The notes: generated by a model not told the origin, from the sequence alone. A DNA stretch of 64,000 nucleotides from Hymenobacter convexus (GCF_030580955.1 NZ_JAUQON010000005.1:372001-436000), one strand, 5' to 3'. Counted from the stretch's first letter, positions 9,265-18,246 are shown. Numbers and translations: made by a program.

Positions 9265-9476
9265 AGCGAGGGGTGGTTTTTAACCGGGTGGTTTGGCCAA
9301 ATATAAGCAAGCAGCGGAAAGCATAGACAGATTTAGCTTGTCAATGTTCGGTGAACTGTGGCGCTTCAAACATCCGAAATCAGAGCCGGCATGATTTTGC
9401 GCGATTACCACTATTCTGTAAAATAATTAAATAATAAAAAGCTGTGCGGGTGCAAGCTAGTTATTGAGTGTTATTG

Positions 9477-9506
9477 TATTGAATCGGGGAAAACGAACTA
9501 CATTTA
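9477..9506 (+). promoter_or_regulatory. Candidate Bacteroidota -33/-7 promoter
   Basis: TATTG at 9477-9481 and TACATTTA at 9499-9506 are 17 bases apart, resembling the TTTG / TAnnTTTG elements of Bacteroidota sigma factors. The spacing and an A+T-rich surround fit, but the -7 element lacks the final G. It would start a transcript about 20-40 bases ahead of the T9SS cargo gene. Confidence 0.3.
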
Positions 9507-9551
9507 TCTGTCCTCCACTTTTTCTATATTCCGATGCTACCTAACTCTACT

Positions 9552-10910
9552 ATGCGCAAAGGGCTGGCAATGGCGGCGTTGTCCGTGTGCCTGGCCCTGC
9601 CCGAACGAGCTCATGCCCAAAGTTGGGTAACCATGCCCAATGCGCCCAAGTATGCGGGTGATAGATTTGAAGTCACTAAAATTGTCGCCTCAGGGCCGGG
9701 CGTTCTGTGGGGTACCTATACTACCCTTGACTTTCGTATCAGGTATGGTGGGTTTTTCAAGACCTCTGACAATGGACTAACCTGGCAACGTGAGCGAGAT
9801 TATTCTTTTGGTGGAACGTATGATGGCGACGTACCATGGGACTTGTCCGCCCTTGACGGCAATACGGCGTGGTCACTCACCCATCGTTGGACGAATGGTG
9901 GGCCTACACCTATAACTGCCTCGTTAAGACGAACTACAAGCGGTATCAGCAATAACCCGGCTACCCCTGGTTTCGTGACTATCGCCTCACCATTGCCCGC
10001 ATTTTTTGAGAAAATACATTTTTTTGATGCCACGACGGGCGTTGCGCCGGCCTTGGGCAGCAATGGCACCACCTGGCAAATTTACCGTAGCAGCGATGCG
10101 GGCGTTACCTGGACGATGCTGCCAGCTACCCTGCCAGTCCCCCCGGGTGGGGGCACCATTGTAGCCAAAACAGCCAAAGGTTCACACCTGTGGTTCGCCC
10201 TTTCCAATGGCAGCGTGCTGCAAACGCTGGACGGTGGCCTGACCTGGGCCTATACCAGTACGGGAGTGGGTACCACCTTGCACGGGATTGCATTTCGGGA
10301 TGCTCTCAATGGGTTGGCTTTCGATGCTTACCAACACCTGGCCCGCACCACCGACGGCGGCCTTACCTGGACGCCCGTCGTGAACGCGTTACCCTACGGG
10401 GTAAATAGCATGACGACGAAACCTGGCACATCGGGTACCTATGTCAGCGCCTTATTCTGGACGGGGATTGGTACAATATCTACTTCATCCGACGACGGCC
10501 TGACCTGGCAAACCCGAGTCGTTGATACTTTGCCTTATGTCGATTTAGCATTGGGCGCCGACGACCAACTTTGGTCGGCCGTTAACTTTCTGAACAATGC
10601 TCCATACAGTCCTCCATCGGGGTTTCCCGGAACAGATGTAGTGTTGCGCTATGCCGGCTCGCCATTGGCAACCCAGAGCGCCAAGGCCAGTGGTGCGCTG
10701 GCCTATCCTAATCCGACCACCGGGCGCGTTCATTTGCCCGATAGCGAAGGAAGCACCGTTAGGGTTTATGACGCGACGGGCCGGGTGCAGGCATTCACCG
10801 GCATGTCGGGTGAGCTGGATTTCTCGGCTGCCCCTACCGGGCTATACTTCATTACCATCAAGAAGCCCAGTGGGGTGGCTACGACGCAACGAATCTCGGT
10901 GATGCATTAG
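9552..10910 (+). CDS. Secreted BNR/sortilin-like repeat protein with T9SS sorting domain
   Basis: A signal peptide (MRKGLAMAALSVCLALPERAHAQ with AHA cleavage) is followed by repeated beta-propeller units marked by SxDxGxTW motifs: TSDNGLTW, SSDAGVTW, TLDGGLTW, TTDGGLTW and SSDDGLTW. These are BNR or photosynthesis-stability-factor-like repeats. The C terminus (AYPNPTTGRVHL, VRVYDATGRV, GLYFITIKK) is a type A T9SS sorting domain, so the protein is exported by the type IX system to the surface or medium. The ligand is unknown. An ATG at 9534 (MLPNST) is an alternative start; MRKG makes the more typical signal peptide. A strong hairpin follows the stop. Confidence 0.85.
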   Translation: MRKGLAMAALSVCLALPERAHAQSWVTMPNAPKYAGDRFEVTKIVASGPGVLWGTYTTLDFRIRYGGFFKTSDNGLTWQRERDYSFGGTYDGDVPWDLSALDGNTAWSLTHRWTNGGPTPITASLRRTTSGISNNPATPGFVTIASPLPAFFEKIHFFDATTGVAPALGSNGTTWQIYRSSDAGVTWTMLPATLPVPPGGGTIVAKTAKGSHLWFALSNGSVLQTLDGGLTWAYTSTGVGTTLHGIAFRDALNGLAFDAYQHLARTTDGGLTWTPVVNALPYGVNSMTTKPGTSGTYVSALFWTGIGTISTSSDDGLTWQTRVVDTLPYVDLALGADDQLWSAVNFLNNAPYSPPSGFPGTDVVLRYAGSPLATQSAKASGALAYPNPTTGRVHLPDSEGSTVRVYDATGRVQAFTGMSGELDFSAAPTGLYFITIKKPSGVATTQRISVMH

Positions 10911-10934
10911 GCACAACGAAAACAAATGAACGCA

Positions 10935-10966
10935 AAAAGCCCCCACTGCTAGGTGGGGGCTTTTTT
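10935..10966. terminator. Rho-independent terminator, probably bidirectional
   Basis: Stem AGCCCCCAC / GTGGGGGCT with loop TGCTAG, preceded by an A run and followed by six T. It lies between the T9SS gene (+) and the Spy-like gene (-), and can serve both. Confidence 0.9.
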
Positions 10967-10984
10967 ATGGTTGCAAGTGGTCAA

Positions 10985-11428
10985 TTAGGCTTTGGCTTTT
11001 ACTTTCATTTTGCCGGCCTGGCCTTTGCCGCCGTGGCCGCGGTGCTCGTCCTTCATCTGGTCGAACTTGGCGTATTGCTCGGGCGTGAGGATGGATTTGA
11101 GCTGGGCTTCGTATTTGTCGTGCGAGGCTTTCATCTCGGTGCGGCCGGCTTTGCGGTCGGCGCCGTACTTGGCTTTCAGGGCCTGGGTTTCCTGCTGGCG
11201 GGCCAGGAAAAGCTGTTCTACTTTGGCTTCCTGGTCGGCGCTGAGGCCCAGTTCTTTGGCCATTTTGCCGGCTTTGTGGTCGGCCATCTTGGCGGGGTCT
11301 TTCGGGCCGTGGGCACCTTTGCCACCGTGCATTTTTACTTTGGTAGTAGCCGTCGGGGCGGTTTGGGCGAAACTAGTGCCGGCGGTGGTGAAGGCCAGGG
11401 CCGCGAGCAACATCAGGGTCTTTTTCAT
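10985..11428 (-). CDS. Spy/CpxP-like periplasmic protein, copy A
   Basis: A 147-residue exported protein starting at the ATG at 11428 (MKKTLMLLAALAFTTAGTSFAQ, signal peptide). The mature part is highly charged and helical, with KELGLSADQEAKVEQL and ILTPEQYAKFDQMKDEH, the LTxxQ-type motifs of the Spy/CpxP fold and of the Bacteroidota DUF4890 group. The tail is rich in Lys, Gly and His (HRGHGGKGQAGKMKVKAKA), which may bind metal. The likely role is a periplasmic chaperone or envelope-stress protein (inference). It forms a tandem with its paralogue at 11599-12021. Confidence 0.75.
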   Translation of the reverse strand: MKKTLMLLAALAFTTAGTSFAQTAPTATTKVKMHGGKGAHGPKDPAKMADHKAGKMAKELGLSADQEAKVEQLFLARQQETQALKAKYGADRKAGRTEMKASHDKYEAQLKSILTPEQYAKFDQMKDEHRGHGGKGQAGKMKVKAKA

Positions 11429-11598
11429 GAGGATTAAGAAGAAGGAATGAAGGGTGGTTTTAGAGGGAAAGAGCAACAAGCGGCTTGCTGCGTTTGCTTG
11501 CCAGGGTATTTGCAAGCAGTATGCCAAGTGTGAGGCACCGGCTGAGCCGTCCCTTATTCATCGATAAACGGCCTTTTTTCGCAGATGAAGGCCACCGA

Positions 11599-12021
11599 TT
11601 ATTGCCTTGCCCCCAGGCCCTGGCCGTTGGCACGGCGCTCGCGCAGCTTGTCGCACTGCTCATCTTTCAACTGCTCAAACTTGGCAAACTGTTCGGGCGT
11701 GAGCACGGCCCGGATTTGGTCAATGTACTTGGCCTGGGTGGCTTTCATCTCCTGGCCCATGCCGCGCTGGCGGCCGGTGGCCTGCACTTTGTCGCGCAGG
11801 GCCAGCATGTCCTGGCGCTGGGCCAGCAGAATGGGCGTGAGCCGGGCCTGCTGGTCGGCGCTGAGGCCGAGCTCCTTGGCGAGGTACTGGGCCCGGCGGT
11901 CGGCTTGTTGGTCGGGCGATTTTTGCGGGGCCGGCGTGGCACCCGCGCTGGCTGGCGCCTGTGCCGAGGCGGCGTGGCCAACGGTGAGCAGCGTGGCGAG
12001 CAAAACGAGTATCTTTTTCAT
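11599..12021 (-). CDS. Spy/CpxP-like periplasmic protein, copy B
   Basis: A 140-residue exported protein with signal peptide MKKILVLLATLLTVGHAASAQ. It shares with the neighbouring copy the segments KELGLSADQQARL, LLAQRQDMLALRDK and AVLTPEQFAKFEQLKDEQ, so the two arose by tandem duplication. The Pro/Ala-rich stretch after the signal peptide is a flexible linker. The likely role is a periplasmic chaperone or stress protein, by similarity to Spy/CpxP. It differs from copy A in lacking the His/Gly/Lys tail and ends RRANGQGLGARQ. About 170 bases separate the two genes, enough for separate promoters. Confidence 0.75.
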   Translation of the reverse strand: MKKILVLLATLLTVGHAASAQAPASAGATPAPQKSPDQQADRRAQYLAKELGLSADQQARLTPILLAQRQDMLALRDKVQATGRQRGMGQEMKATQAKYIDQIRAVLTPEQFAKFEQLKDEQCDKLRERRANGQGLGARQ

Positions 12022-12272
12022 GGAGGGGCAGGGAAGTAGTAAAACACGGGCTTGGACGGCGGCCGCTTGGGCGGGTTTAAGCGCCGACGAGCCGCCGCGA
12101 AACCCCGGCCACGTTTGCGGAGCGAAGCCTCCCGGCCAACTAGAAGGACGTTTGCTGCCTATATTTCGGGCCCGCCGCTGGTGCCGTGGTTGAAATCCTG
12201 GGCAATTGGTGTCGGAACATCTTGTTTCAACCTTTTTTTATTTCACACTTCTTCCTCCTTTACACCTAACAC

Positions 12273-13856
12273 ATGGCAAGTATTTTCGCCAAAAAACCGT
12301 TGGCCGTGCTCCTGGGCGAGGCCAACTCCACCGGGCACGGCACCTTGCAGCGCACGCTGGGCGCCGGCAACCTCGTGGCCCTGGGCGTGGGCGCCATCAT
12401 CGGGGCGGGCCTGTTTGTGCGCACCGCCGCCGCCGCCGCCCAAGCCTCCGGGCCGGGCGTGACGCTGGCCTTCATTGTGGCCGCCATCGGCTGCGTGTTC
12501 GCCGGCCTGTGCTACGCCGAGTTCGCGGCCATGATTCCCATTGCCGGCTCGGCCTATACCTATGCCTACACCACCATGGGCGAGTTTGTGGCCTGGGTGA
12601 TTGGCTGGGCCCTGATTATGGAATACGCGCTGGGCGCGGCCACCGTGAGCATTGCCTGGAGCGAATACCTCAACAAGCTCTTGCAGGTATTCGGGACCAG
12701 TTTACCGTATAATCTCAGCCACTCGCCCTTCGAAAGCGCCGTGGTCAATGGCGTGATGGAACACGGCCTCATCAACCTGCCGGCCCTGTTCGTTATCGTG
12801 ATGCTGTCGCTGCTGCTCATCAAGGGCACACAGGAATCGGCCATGTTCAACGCCATTGTGGTGGTGCTGAAGGTAGCCATCGTGCTGGTGTTCATTGCCG
12901 TGGGTTGGCAGTTCATCAACCCCGCCAACCACACGCCCTACCTGATTCCGGACAACGCCGCGCCCGTGAAAAACGCCGCCGGCGTGGTGGTGCGCGAGTA
13001 CACCGCCTGGAACAAGCACGGCTGGGGCGGCGTCCTCGGCGGCGCGGCCATTGTGTTCTTCGCTTTCATCGGGTTCGATGCCGTGAGCACGGCCGCCCAG
13101 GAGGCCAAAAACCCCAAGCGCGACATGCCCATTGGCATTCTCGGCTCGCTGGCCGTGTGCACGGTGCTCTACATCCTGTTCGGCCACGTGCTGACGGGCG
13201 TGGCCAACTGGCGCGAATTCGCCGACCCGGCCCTGGGCGGCGAAGCTTCGGTGACCTACGCCATCAAGGCGCACATGCCCGGCTACGAGTGGCTCGGCAC
13301 GGCCGTGACGGTGGCCATTCTGCTCGGCTTCTCGTCGGTTATCCTGGTGATGCTCATGGGCCAGAGCCGTGTGTTCTTCTCGATGGCCAAGGATGGCCTG
13401 ATGCCCAAAGCCTTCTCCGACTTGCACCCGAAGTTCAACACGCCCTATAAGTCGAACCTGGCCCTGCTGGTGTTCGTGGGCGCGTTTGCGGCCTTCGTGC
13501 CCGGCTCGGTGGCCGGCGACTTGACCTCGTTTGGTACGCTGCTGGCCTTCGTGCTGGTGAGCATCGGCGTGTGGCTCATGCGCAAATCGGACCCCGACCA
13601 GCCCCGGCCGTTCCGCTCGCCGCTTTCGTCGGCCAGTTTCCCGCTGGTGCCCATTTTGGGCGCGGCCATCTGCACGCTCATGATTCTGGCCCTCGACTCG
13701 AACACGCTGAAACTGGCCCTGGGCTGGATGCTGCTCGGCTTCGTGGTGTACTTCCTCTACGGCAAGAAAAACTCCATGCTCCAGAAGGGTGTGGTGGTGG
13801 TGCCCACCGAAATGGAGGAAGAAGCCTTCATCAAGCCCGACCCGAATAACCGGTAA
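12273..13856 (+). CDS. APC-family amino-acid permease (cationic amino-acid transporter type)
   Basis: A 527-residue inner-membrane transporter with about 12-14 hydrophobic segments. The N-terminal ALGVGAIIGAGLFVRT is the conserved first transmembrane helix of APC permeases, and CYAEFAAMIPIAGSAYTYAYTTMGE is the helix 2-3 consensus. FFAFIGFDAVSTAAQEAKNPKRDMPIGI matches helix 6 and the following loop of the CAT (cationic amino-acid transporter) subgroup. It probably imports amino acids with protons; the exact substrate is not evident. It is a single-gene unit with its own terminator at 13876-13910. Confidence 0.92.
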   Translation: MASIFAKKPLAVLLGEANSTGHGTLQRTLGAGNLVALGVGAIIGAGLFVRTAAAAAQASGPGVTLAFIVAAIGCVFAGLCYAEFAAMIPIAGSAYTYAYTTMGEFVAWVIGWALIMEYALGAATVSIAWSEYLNKLLQVFGTSLPYNLSHSPFESAVVNGVMEHGLINLPALFVIVMLSLLLIKGTQESAMFNAIVVVLKVAIVLVFIAVGWQFINPANHTPYLIPDNAAPVKNAAGVVVREYTAWNKHGWGGVLGGAAIVFFAFIGFDAVSTAAQEAKNPKRDMPIGILGSLAVCTVLYILFGHVLTGVANWREFADPALGGEASVTYAIKAHMPGYEWLGTAVTVAILLGFSSVILVMLMGQSRVFFSMAKDGLMPKAFSDLHPKFNTPYKSNLALLVFVGAFAAFVPGSVAGDLTSFGTLLAFVLVSIGVWLMRKSDPDQPRPFRSPLSSASFPLVPILGAAICTLMILALDSNTLKLALGWMLLGFVVYFLYGKKNSMLQKGVVVVPTEMEEEAFIKPDPNNR

Positions 13857-13875
13857 TGGAGTCTGCTTAAAACAA

Positions 13876-13910
13876 AAAATCCCCGCTAGTCACCTGGCGG
13901 GGATTTTTTT
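13876..13910 (+). terminator. Rho-independent terminator after the permease
   Basis: Stem ATCCCCGC / GCGGGGAT with loop TAGTCACCTG, A-rich before and seven T after. It lies 20 bases past the permease stop. Confidence 0.9.
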
Positions 13911-14054
13911 ATGCCTTTTTATTTCCATACTGAAAAAGAAGACGAATGGCACAAGTTGGAGACGCGAAGGGAAGCACTTAGTTGATGGGATGAACCATGG
14001 CACCCCGGCCCGGTGCTGCTTCGTACCCGTCATTCCGCGTTTCAACCAGCAAAA

Positions 14055-15341
14055 CTAGCCAACTGCGACTGCCACGGGAGCCGCCCGGCGCAACGGCTGC
14101 CACTGCCGGTAGGTGAGGCTGCGCCACAGCCATTCCACGGGCCCGAAGCGAAAGCGCGCCAGCCACCAGCGGCAAACCATGAGCTGCGCGGCAATGATGG
14201 CGATGGCCAGCGGCCAAAGCAGGGTGGGGCCCACGTGGCCCATCCAGCCCAGCCCGATGCCGTAGAAAAGAAAAACGCCTATCAGGCTCTGGGTAAGGTA
14301 GCAGGTGAGGGCCATGCGGCCCATTGGGGCCAAATGGCGCAGCACGCCCCGGGCCGGTCCCAGCCAGGCCAGCGCAAAAAGCGCCGCAAACGCCAGGGCC
14401 AGGGGGCCCACCCCCAGCGCATAGAGCGCGGCGTGGGCCAGCCCCAGGGCCTCGCCATTGTCGTAGGCACTGCCGGCATTGAGGTAGGCGCTGAGCAGGT
14501 TGGCGGGGAGGCCCAGGGCGAGGCCCCACACGGCCACGCGCCGCAGCAGCGGCAGGTGAGCCGCCGGACTGCGGAAAATCTGGTGCCGACCCACCCAAAG
14601 TCCTAACAGGAACATGGCCAGTACCTTGCAAATCCGCCATTGAAAGAGCAAGCCGCCAAACCGGAAGAAAACCAGCCCCTGCAGAACGCGCAGGTATGTG
14701 CCCCAGTTTTTGGTGGCTACGGCCTGGTAAAAGGTGGTCATCTTCATTGAAGTGGCGAGGGCACCGCCAACAGCGTAAAACGGCAAGCCGGGCGTGAGCG
14801 GCACGGGGGCCTTCCAGCCACCGCCCAGCCAGAAAACAGCCCAGAGTGGCACCGGCAGTAGCAGCAACACCACGACCCAGCGCAGCAGGGCCCGGTCGGA
14901 AATATTGCGTAGCCGCACCAGCAGCAGGCCGACCAGGGCGTAAAAGGCCAGAATGTCGCCGTTCCAGACCAGCAGCAGGTGCACCAGCCCAATTGCCAGC
15001 AGCACCCACAGGCGCCGCCGGTAGGTGCGCAGCTTGGTATCGCCGCGGGCCTGTGCGCGTTGGAGCTGCACTGCGAAGCCGATGCCAAACAGTAAGGAAA
15101 ACAGGGAGTAAAACTTGCCGTCAACCAAGGCTCGAATGAGGAAAGCGGCGGTAGGGTCGGTGGCCGCGGTGGCCAGGCTGGCCGGCGCCGACGCACCGGT
15201 TTCGCCCCAGAGGGAAAAAGAGGTGAACAAATTGGCCAGGCACACGCCGAAAAGGGCGAACCCGCGCAGGGCGTCCAAAAGGTCGGAACGGTCTGACTCT
15301 TCCAGTGGCGCGGCGGCTGATGGAGTAACGGTGTTATTCAT
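14055..15341 (-). CDS. DUF418 / YeiB-family membrane protein
   Basis: A 428-residue integral membrane protein with about ten hydrophobic segments. The N-terminal LDALRGFALFGVCLANLFTS is typical of YeiB/DUF418 proteins, which resemble acyltransferase-3 membrane proteins. The C-terminal part (LAPMGRMALTCYLTQSLIGVFLFYGIGLG, then GPVEWLWRSLTYRQWQPLR) is the DUF418 domain. The function of the family is not settled. The start MNNTVTPSAAAPLEESDRSD gives a short acidic cytoplasmic leader. It is convergent with the permease and stands alone. Confidence 0.88.
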   Translation of the reverse strand: MNNTVTPSAAAPLEESDRSDLLDALRGFALFGVCLANLFTSFSLWGETGASAPASLATAATDPTAAFLIRALVDGKFYSLFSLLFGIGFAVQLQRAQARGDTKLRTYRRRLWVLLAIGLVHLLLVWNGDILAFYALVGLLLVRLRNISDRALLRWVVVLLLLPVPLWAVFWLGGGWKAPVPLTPGLPFYAVGGALATSMKMTTFYQAVATKNWGTYLRVLQGLVFFRFGGLLFQWRICKVLAMFLLGLWVGRHQIFRSPAAHLPLLRRVAVWGLALGLPANLLSAYLNAGSAYDNGEALGLAHAALYALGVGPLALAFAALFALAWLGPARGVLRHLAPMGRMALTCYLTQSLIGVFLFYGIGLGWMGHVGPTLLWPLAIAIIAAQLMVCRWWLARFRFGPVEWLWRSLTYRQWQPLRRAAPVAVAVG

Positions 15342-15515
15342 TCAAAAAGAAAAAAGCAAGGCGATTAACAATCTGTAATATTAGTAAATAATACAGATTG
15401 TTTTGACTTTTAACGACTTGTTTTTTCTTTGTTAAACACTCTGGTCAGGTAGGTGCTCGCACACAACCGCTGCTGAATGAGCGTGCTCCAGCCGTGATGG
15501 GACCCTGTGAAGTGT

Positions 15516-15725
15516 TTAGGTAGCCGATTTTACCTCACTTTTTAGCTTGAGCACCCGGTCGCCGTTTTCCTGCACGATGACGAGGGCCGGGTCGTCGGCC
15601 GAGCCGTTGCGATGGATTTCGGCGCCCTTGATGGTGCGGGCAATGGGTTCTTTGTGGACGGACTCAATTTTGCCGGTGGCCGTGCCGGTGCCGTATTTCC
15701 AGGTGACTTTGGTGCCTTTGCGCAT
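15516..15725 (-). CDS. DUF2945-like (hypervirulence-associated, Tudor-like) small protein
   Basis: A 69-residue protein: MRKGTKVTWKYGTGTATGKI at the start, then HKEPIARTIKGAEIHRNGSADDPALVI. This is the pattern of the small HVA1/DUF2945 family, a single Tudor-like beta barrel with a basic face. The role is unknown. It is a stand-alone gene. Confidence 0.75.
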   Translation of the reverse strand: MRKGTKVTWKYGTGTATGKIESVHKEPIARTIKGAEIHRNGSADDPALVIVQENGDRVLKLKSEVKSAT

Positions 15726-16080
15726 GGTAAGGAGGGAGGAAGGATGGATAAGAACGGTGGGCGGAACCCGCGTCAGGTAATTATTACTTGCATTTTGCCT
15801 GAACCGTTGTCAGCCAGGGTATAAATATCAAGCGCTATTGAGCAAATATGAGTTGGGGACATTCGCAAAAGTTCGTGCGCTGGGCTGGAATCGTGCGTAG
15901 GAATTTGCCTATGGCTGAACTGCTCCTGAATCTTCTATTACGCACGGTCCATTTTGCTGCGCAGCCCAATGAAAGCGGTTCAGTTGCCCTGATGTAGCAT
16001 TCCGTGGCGTTATTTGCGCCCCTCGAGTCTTTTATTGGTTTTTTGAGACTCGTCCATGGCTTTCTAGCTGACTCTCTTTG
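15726..16080. other. Intergenic region, no gene recognised
   Basis: About 355 bases between the DUF2945-like gene (-) and the response regulator (+). It should hold both promoters. A minus-strand open frame at 15835-16089 has no family character, an unlikely composition, and runs over the regulator's start, so I do not call it. Confidence 0.6.
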
Positions 16081-17442
16081 ATGCCCCACGGTACCCTACT
16101 GCTCATCGACGATGAAACCGTGCTGCGCCAGGCCGTGGCCCGCACCCTGGAGCTGGAAGGCTACACCGTGCTGCAAGCCCCCGACGCTCACCGCGCTTTG
16201 GAAACGCTGCGCGACCACGCCGAAGAGGTGCTGGTGGTGCTCTCCGACGTGAAGCTGCCCGACGGCCGGGGCCTCGACCTGCTGCCCCGCTACAAAGCCC
16301 TCGCGCCGCTGGCCGAAGTGGTGCTGATGACGGCCTACGGCACCATTGCCGATGGCGTGCGGGCCATGAAGCTCGGCGCGTTCGACTATTTGACCAAGGG
16401 CGATGCCGACGAGCAGATTGTGGTGGTGGTGGACCGGGCGGCCGAAAAAGCCCGCCTGCAACGCCGCGTCGCCAGCCTGGAAAAACGCGTGGGCGCGCAG
16501 TACAGCTTCGATTCTATGATTGGCCAGTCGCCGACGCTGGAGCAGGCCAAACAGACCGCGCGGCAAGTGGCGCTGACCGAGGCCACCGTGCTGCTGGAAG
16601 GCCCCACCGGCGCGGGCAAGGAGCTTTTCGCCCAGGCCATTCACCACGCCAGCCCGCGCAGCAGCAAGCCGTTTGTGGCCCTGAACTGCAGCGCCTTCCC
16701 GAAGGAGCTACTGGAATCGGAACTGTTTGGCTACCGCAAGGGCGCCTTCACCGGGGCCGACAGGGACAAGAGAGGCTTGTTTGAAGAAGCCAATGGGGGC
16801 ACGCTGTTTCTGGATGAAATCGGAGAGCTGGAAACGGTGGCGCAAGCCAAGCTGCTGCGCGCGCTCGAAACGCAGGAATTCACCAAGCTGGGCGATTCCA
16901 AACCGACGCGTGTAAACGTGCGCGTGGTGGCCGCCACCAACCGGGCCCTGCGCCAGCAAGTGGACGCCGGCCATTTCCGGGCCGATTTGTACTACCGCCT
17001 CTCCGTGGTGGTCATTGCCGTGCCGTCGCTGCACGAGCGGCGCACGGATGTGCCCGCCCTGGCCCGGTTTTTTGCCCAGCACTTTGCCGCCAAGCTGCGC
17101 CGGCAGCCGCTGGAGCTTACGCCCGAAGCCTTGAAGGCCCTGGAAGCCTATTCCTGGCCGGGCAATGTCCGCGAGCTCAAGAACGTGCTGGAGCGCGCCT
17201 CCATCCTCACCCCGGCCGATGAACCACTCACCGTGGCGGGCCTGCCCATCGAAGTGCAGCTGGCCGTGATGCCCGAATCTCCGGCTGAGGCATCCGACGA
17301 TTGGCGGACGCTGCGCAACGTGGAAAAACAGCACGTGCAGCGCATTTTGCACGAAACAGGTGGTAATAAAGCCGAAGCCGCCCGGGTGCTGGGCGTGGCC
17401 CACACCACGCTCTACCGCAAAATTCAGGAATACGGGCTGTAA
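16081..17442 (+). CDS. Sigma-54-dependent NtrC-type response regulator of the potassium block
   Basis: A 453-residue activator. The receiver domain (1-120) has acidic LIDDE, phospho-acceptor Asp56 in VLSDVKLPDG, VLMTAYGT and the conserved Lys in DYLTKGD. The AAA+ domain has Walker A GPTGAGKE (174-181), the sigma-54-contacting loop GAFTGA (221-226) and Walker B TLFLDEIGEL. A Fis-type helix-turn-helix ends the protein (GGNKAEAARVLGVAHTTLYRKIQEYGL). It should turn on RNA polymerase with sigma-54 when phosphorylated. It is the only intact response regulator near the kdp genes, where a KdpE would be expected; the kinase at 27341 is the likely partner (inference). ATG 16081 is chosen over TTG 16078. 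Confidence 0.95.
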   Translation: MPHGTLLLIDDETVLRQAVARTLELEGYTVLQAPDAHRALETLRDHAEEVLVVLSDVKLPDGRGLDLLPRYKALAPLAEVVLMTAYGTIADGVRAMKLGAFDYLTKGDADEQIVVVVDRAAEKARLQRRVASLEKRVGAQYSFDSMIGQSPTLEQAKQTARQVALTEATVLLEGPTGAGKELFAQAIHHASPRSSKPFVALNCSAFPKELLESELFGYRKGAFTGADRDKRGLFEEANGGTLFLDEIGELETVAQAKLLRALETQEFTKLGDSKPTRVNVRVVAATNRALRQQVDAGHFRADLYYRLSVVVIAVPSLHERRTDVPALARFFAQHFAAKLRRQPLELTPEALKALEAYSWPGNVRELKNVLERASILTPADEPLTVAGLPIEVQLAVMPESPAEASDDWRTLRNVEKQHVQRILHETGGNKAEAARVLGVAHTTLYRKIQEYGL

Positions 17443-17461
17443 TATTCCAAACGGTATTGTC

Positions 17462-17773
17462 CTAACGGCATACCGCGTGCGGGGGCAAGTCGCCGTTAAA
17501 CTGACCGTTGCTCATCCACAGCGCAAAGGCATCGGCGGACAGCCGCCCGGCCATGAATTCGCGCATACTATAGCCGCGCCATTCCAGGCAGCGACGCAGA
17601 AAATCGGGCTCGGCGTGGCTGGCCCCGAAGCCGCGGGCTGATACCTCTGCTTGTCGGGTCACGGGCAGCTCTGCCATCCAATCATAGAAATCGGTAGCGG
17701 TCAGGGTGAAGGAGCCGGCTTGCGCATAGTAAGCTTTGGCGGCGTTCGTGATTTCGGTGAGCAGGTCGGGCAT
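17462..17773 (-). CDS. Hypothetical protein, about 103 residues
   Basis: The start at the ATG at 17773 gives MPDLLTEITNAAKAYYAQAGSF, soluble, with aromatic-rich YDWMAELPV, FLRRCLEWRGYSMREFMAGRL and FALWMSNGQ. The amphipathic pattern and sensible codon use suggest a real protein; I do not recognise the family. It is convergent with the response regulator, ending 20 bases past its stop, and its upstream region faces the kdp promoter region. Confidence 0.6.
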   Translation of the reverse strand: MPDLLTEITNAAKAYYAQAGSFTLTATDFYDWMAELPVTRQAEVSARGFGASHAEPDFLRRCLEWRGYSMREFMAGRLSADAFALWMSNGQFNGDLPPHAVCR

Positions 17774-17913
17774 AAAACGGGAGGCTATTGGGGCGGTGAG
17801 CAAGCCACAGCCGAGCCAACGCGGTGCCAGGCCTTCCAAAGCCTGTTTTCAGGCATCTAAACAGGTTTTAGCTAGTTTTCCCCCTTCCACATTGCAAGTC
17901 CTGCCCTAGCAAA

Positions 17914-18081
17914 ATGCCAGGCCCTCAACCCATCGGTTCCACTGGCCAACCGCTCGGTGCAGCACTAACCGGTTGGCGGCGCCTCGACGGCAGCACCTAC
18001 GGCAACCAGCTCGCCCGCCCGCTCATGCCCGTGGGCCTGTATCAGGCCTACACCCGCCTACACTACGCCCCGCTGCCCTAA
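17914..18081 (+). CDS. Possible small protein, 55 residues
   Basis: ATG 17914 to TAA 18079-18081 encodes a 55-residue frame with GWRRLDGSTYGNQLARPLMPVG and YQAYTRLHYAPLP. Codon use resembles that of the real genes nearby, and the frame fills an otherwise empty gap. No membrane segment or known motif is seen. It may be the end of a decayed gene rather than a working one. Confidence 0.3.
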   Translation: MPGPQPIGSTGQPLGAALTGWRRLDGSTYGNQLARPLMPVGLYQAYTRLHYAPLP

Positions 18082-18093
18082 GCCGGAGCGAGG

Positions 18094-18130
18094 GTAGCGT
18101 TTCGCACGGACACCCGTAGCAAAACGCTAC
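18094..18130. promoter_or_regulatory. Inverted repeat upstream of the kdp promoter, candidate activator site
   Basis: GTAGCGTTT (18094-18102) and AAACGCTAC (18122-18130) form a perfect 9-base inverted repeat with a 19-base spacer. It lies about 100 bases upstream of the candidate -24/-12 promoter, the usual distance for an NtrC-type activator site. That role is inference; it could instead be another repeat or a terminator-like hairpin. Confidence 0.4.
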
Positions 18131-18230
18131 GGCACAAGCCCTCACCCAGTGGCATTCAGGAGGTGAATAAAAATTTATATCCTCTGTTTGTCAAGCTTTT
18201 ACAGCAAAAATCTGGCGCTTGGCCCAGGTT

Positions 18231-18246
18231 GGGGCCAGTCCTTGCC
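18231..18246 (+). promoter_or_regulatory. Candidate sigma-54 (-24/-12) promoter of the kdp operon
   Basis: GGGGCCAGTCCTTGCC contains GG (18232-18233) and GC (18244-18245) exactly ten bases apart, and CTTGCC agrees with the -12 consensus TTGCW. Transcription would start near 18257, about 20 bases before the first small gene at 18278. The sigma-54 activator gene lies just upstream, which supports the reading, but the -24 half (GGGGCC against TGGCAC) is only partly consensus. Confidence 0.45.

Noticed and set aside
15835..16089. Minus-strand open frame of 84 codons upstream of the response regulator
   Set aside because: No family character, unusual composition, overlaps the regulator's start and the region expected to hold its promoter.
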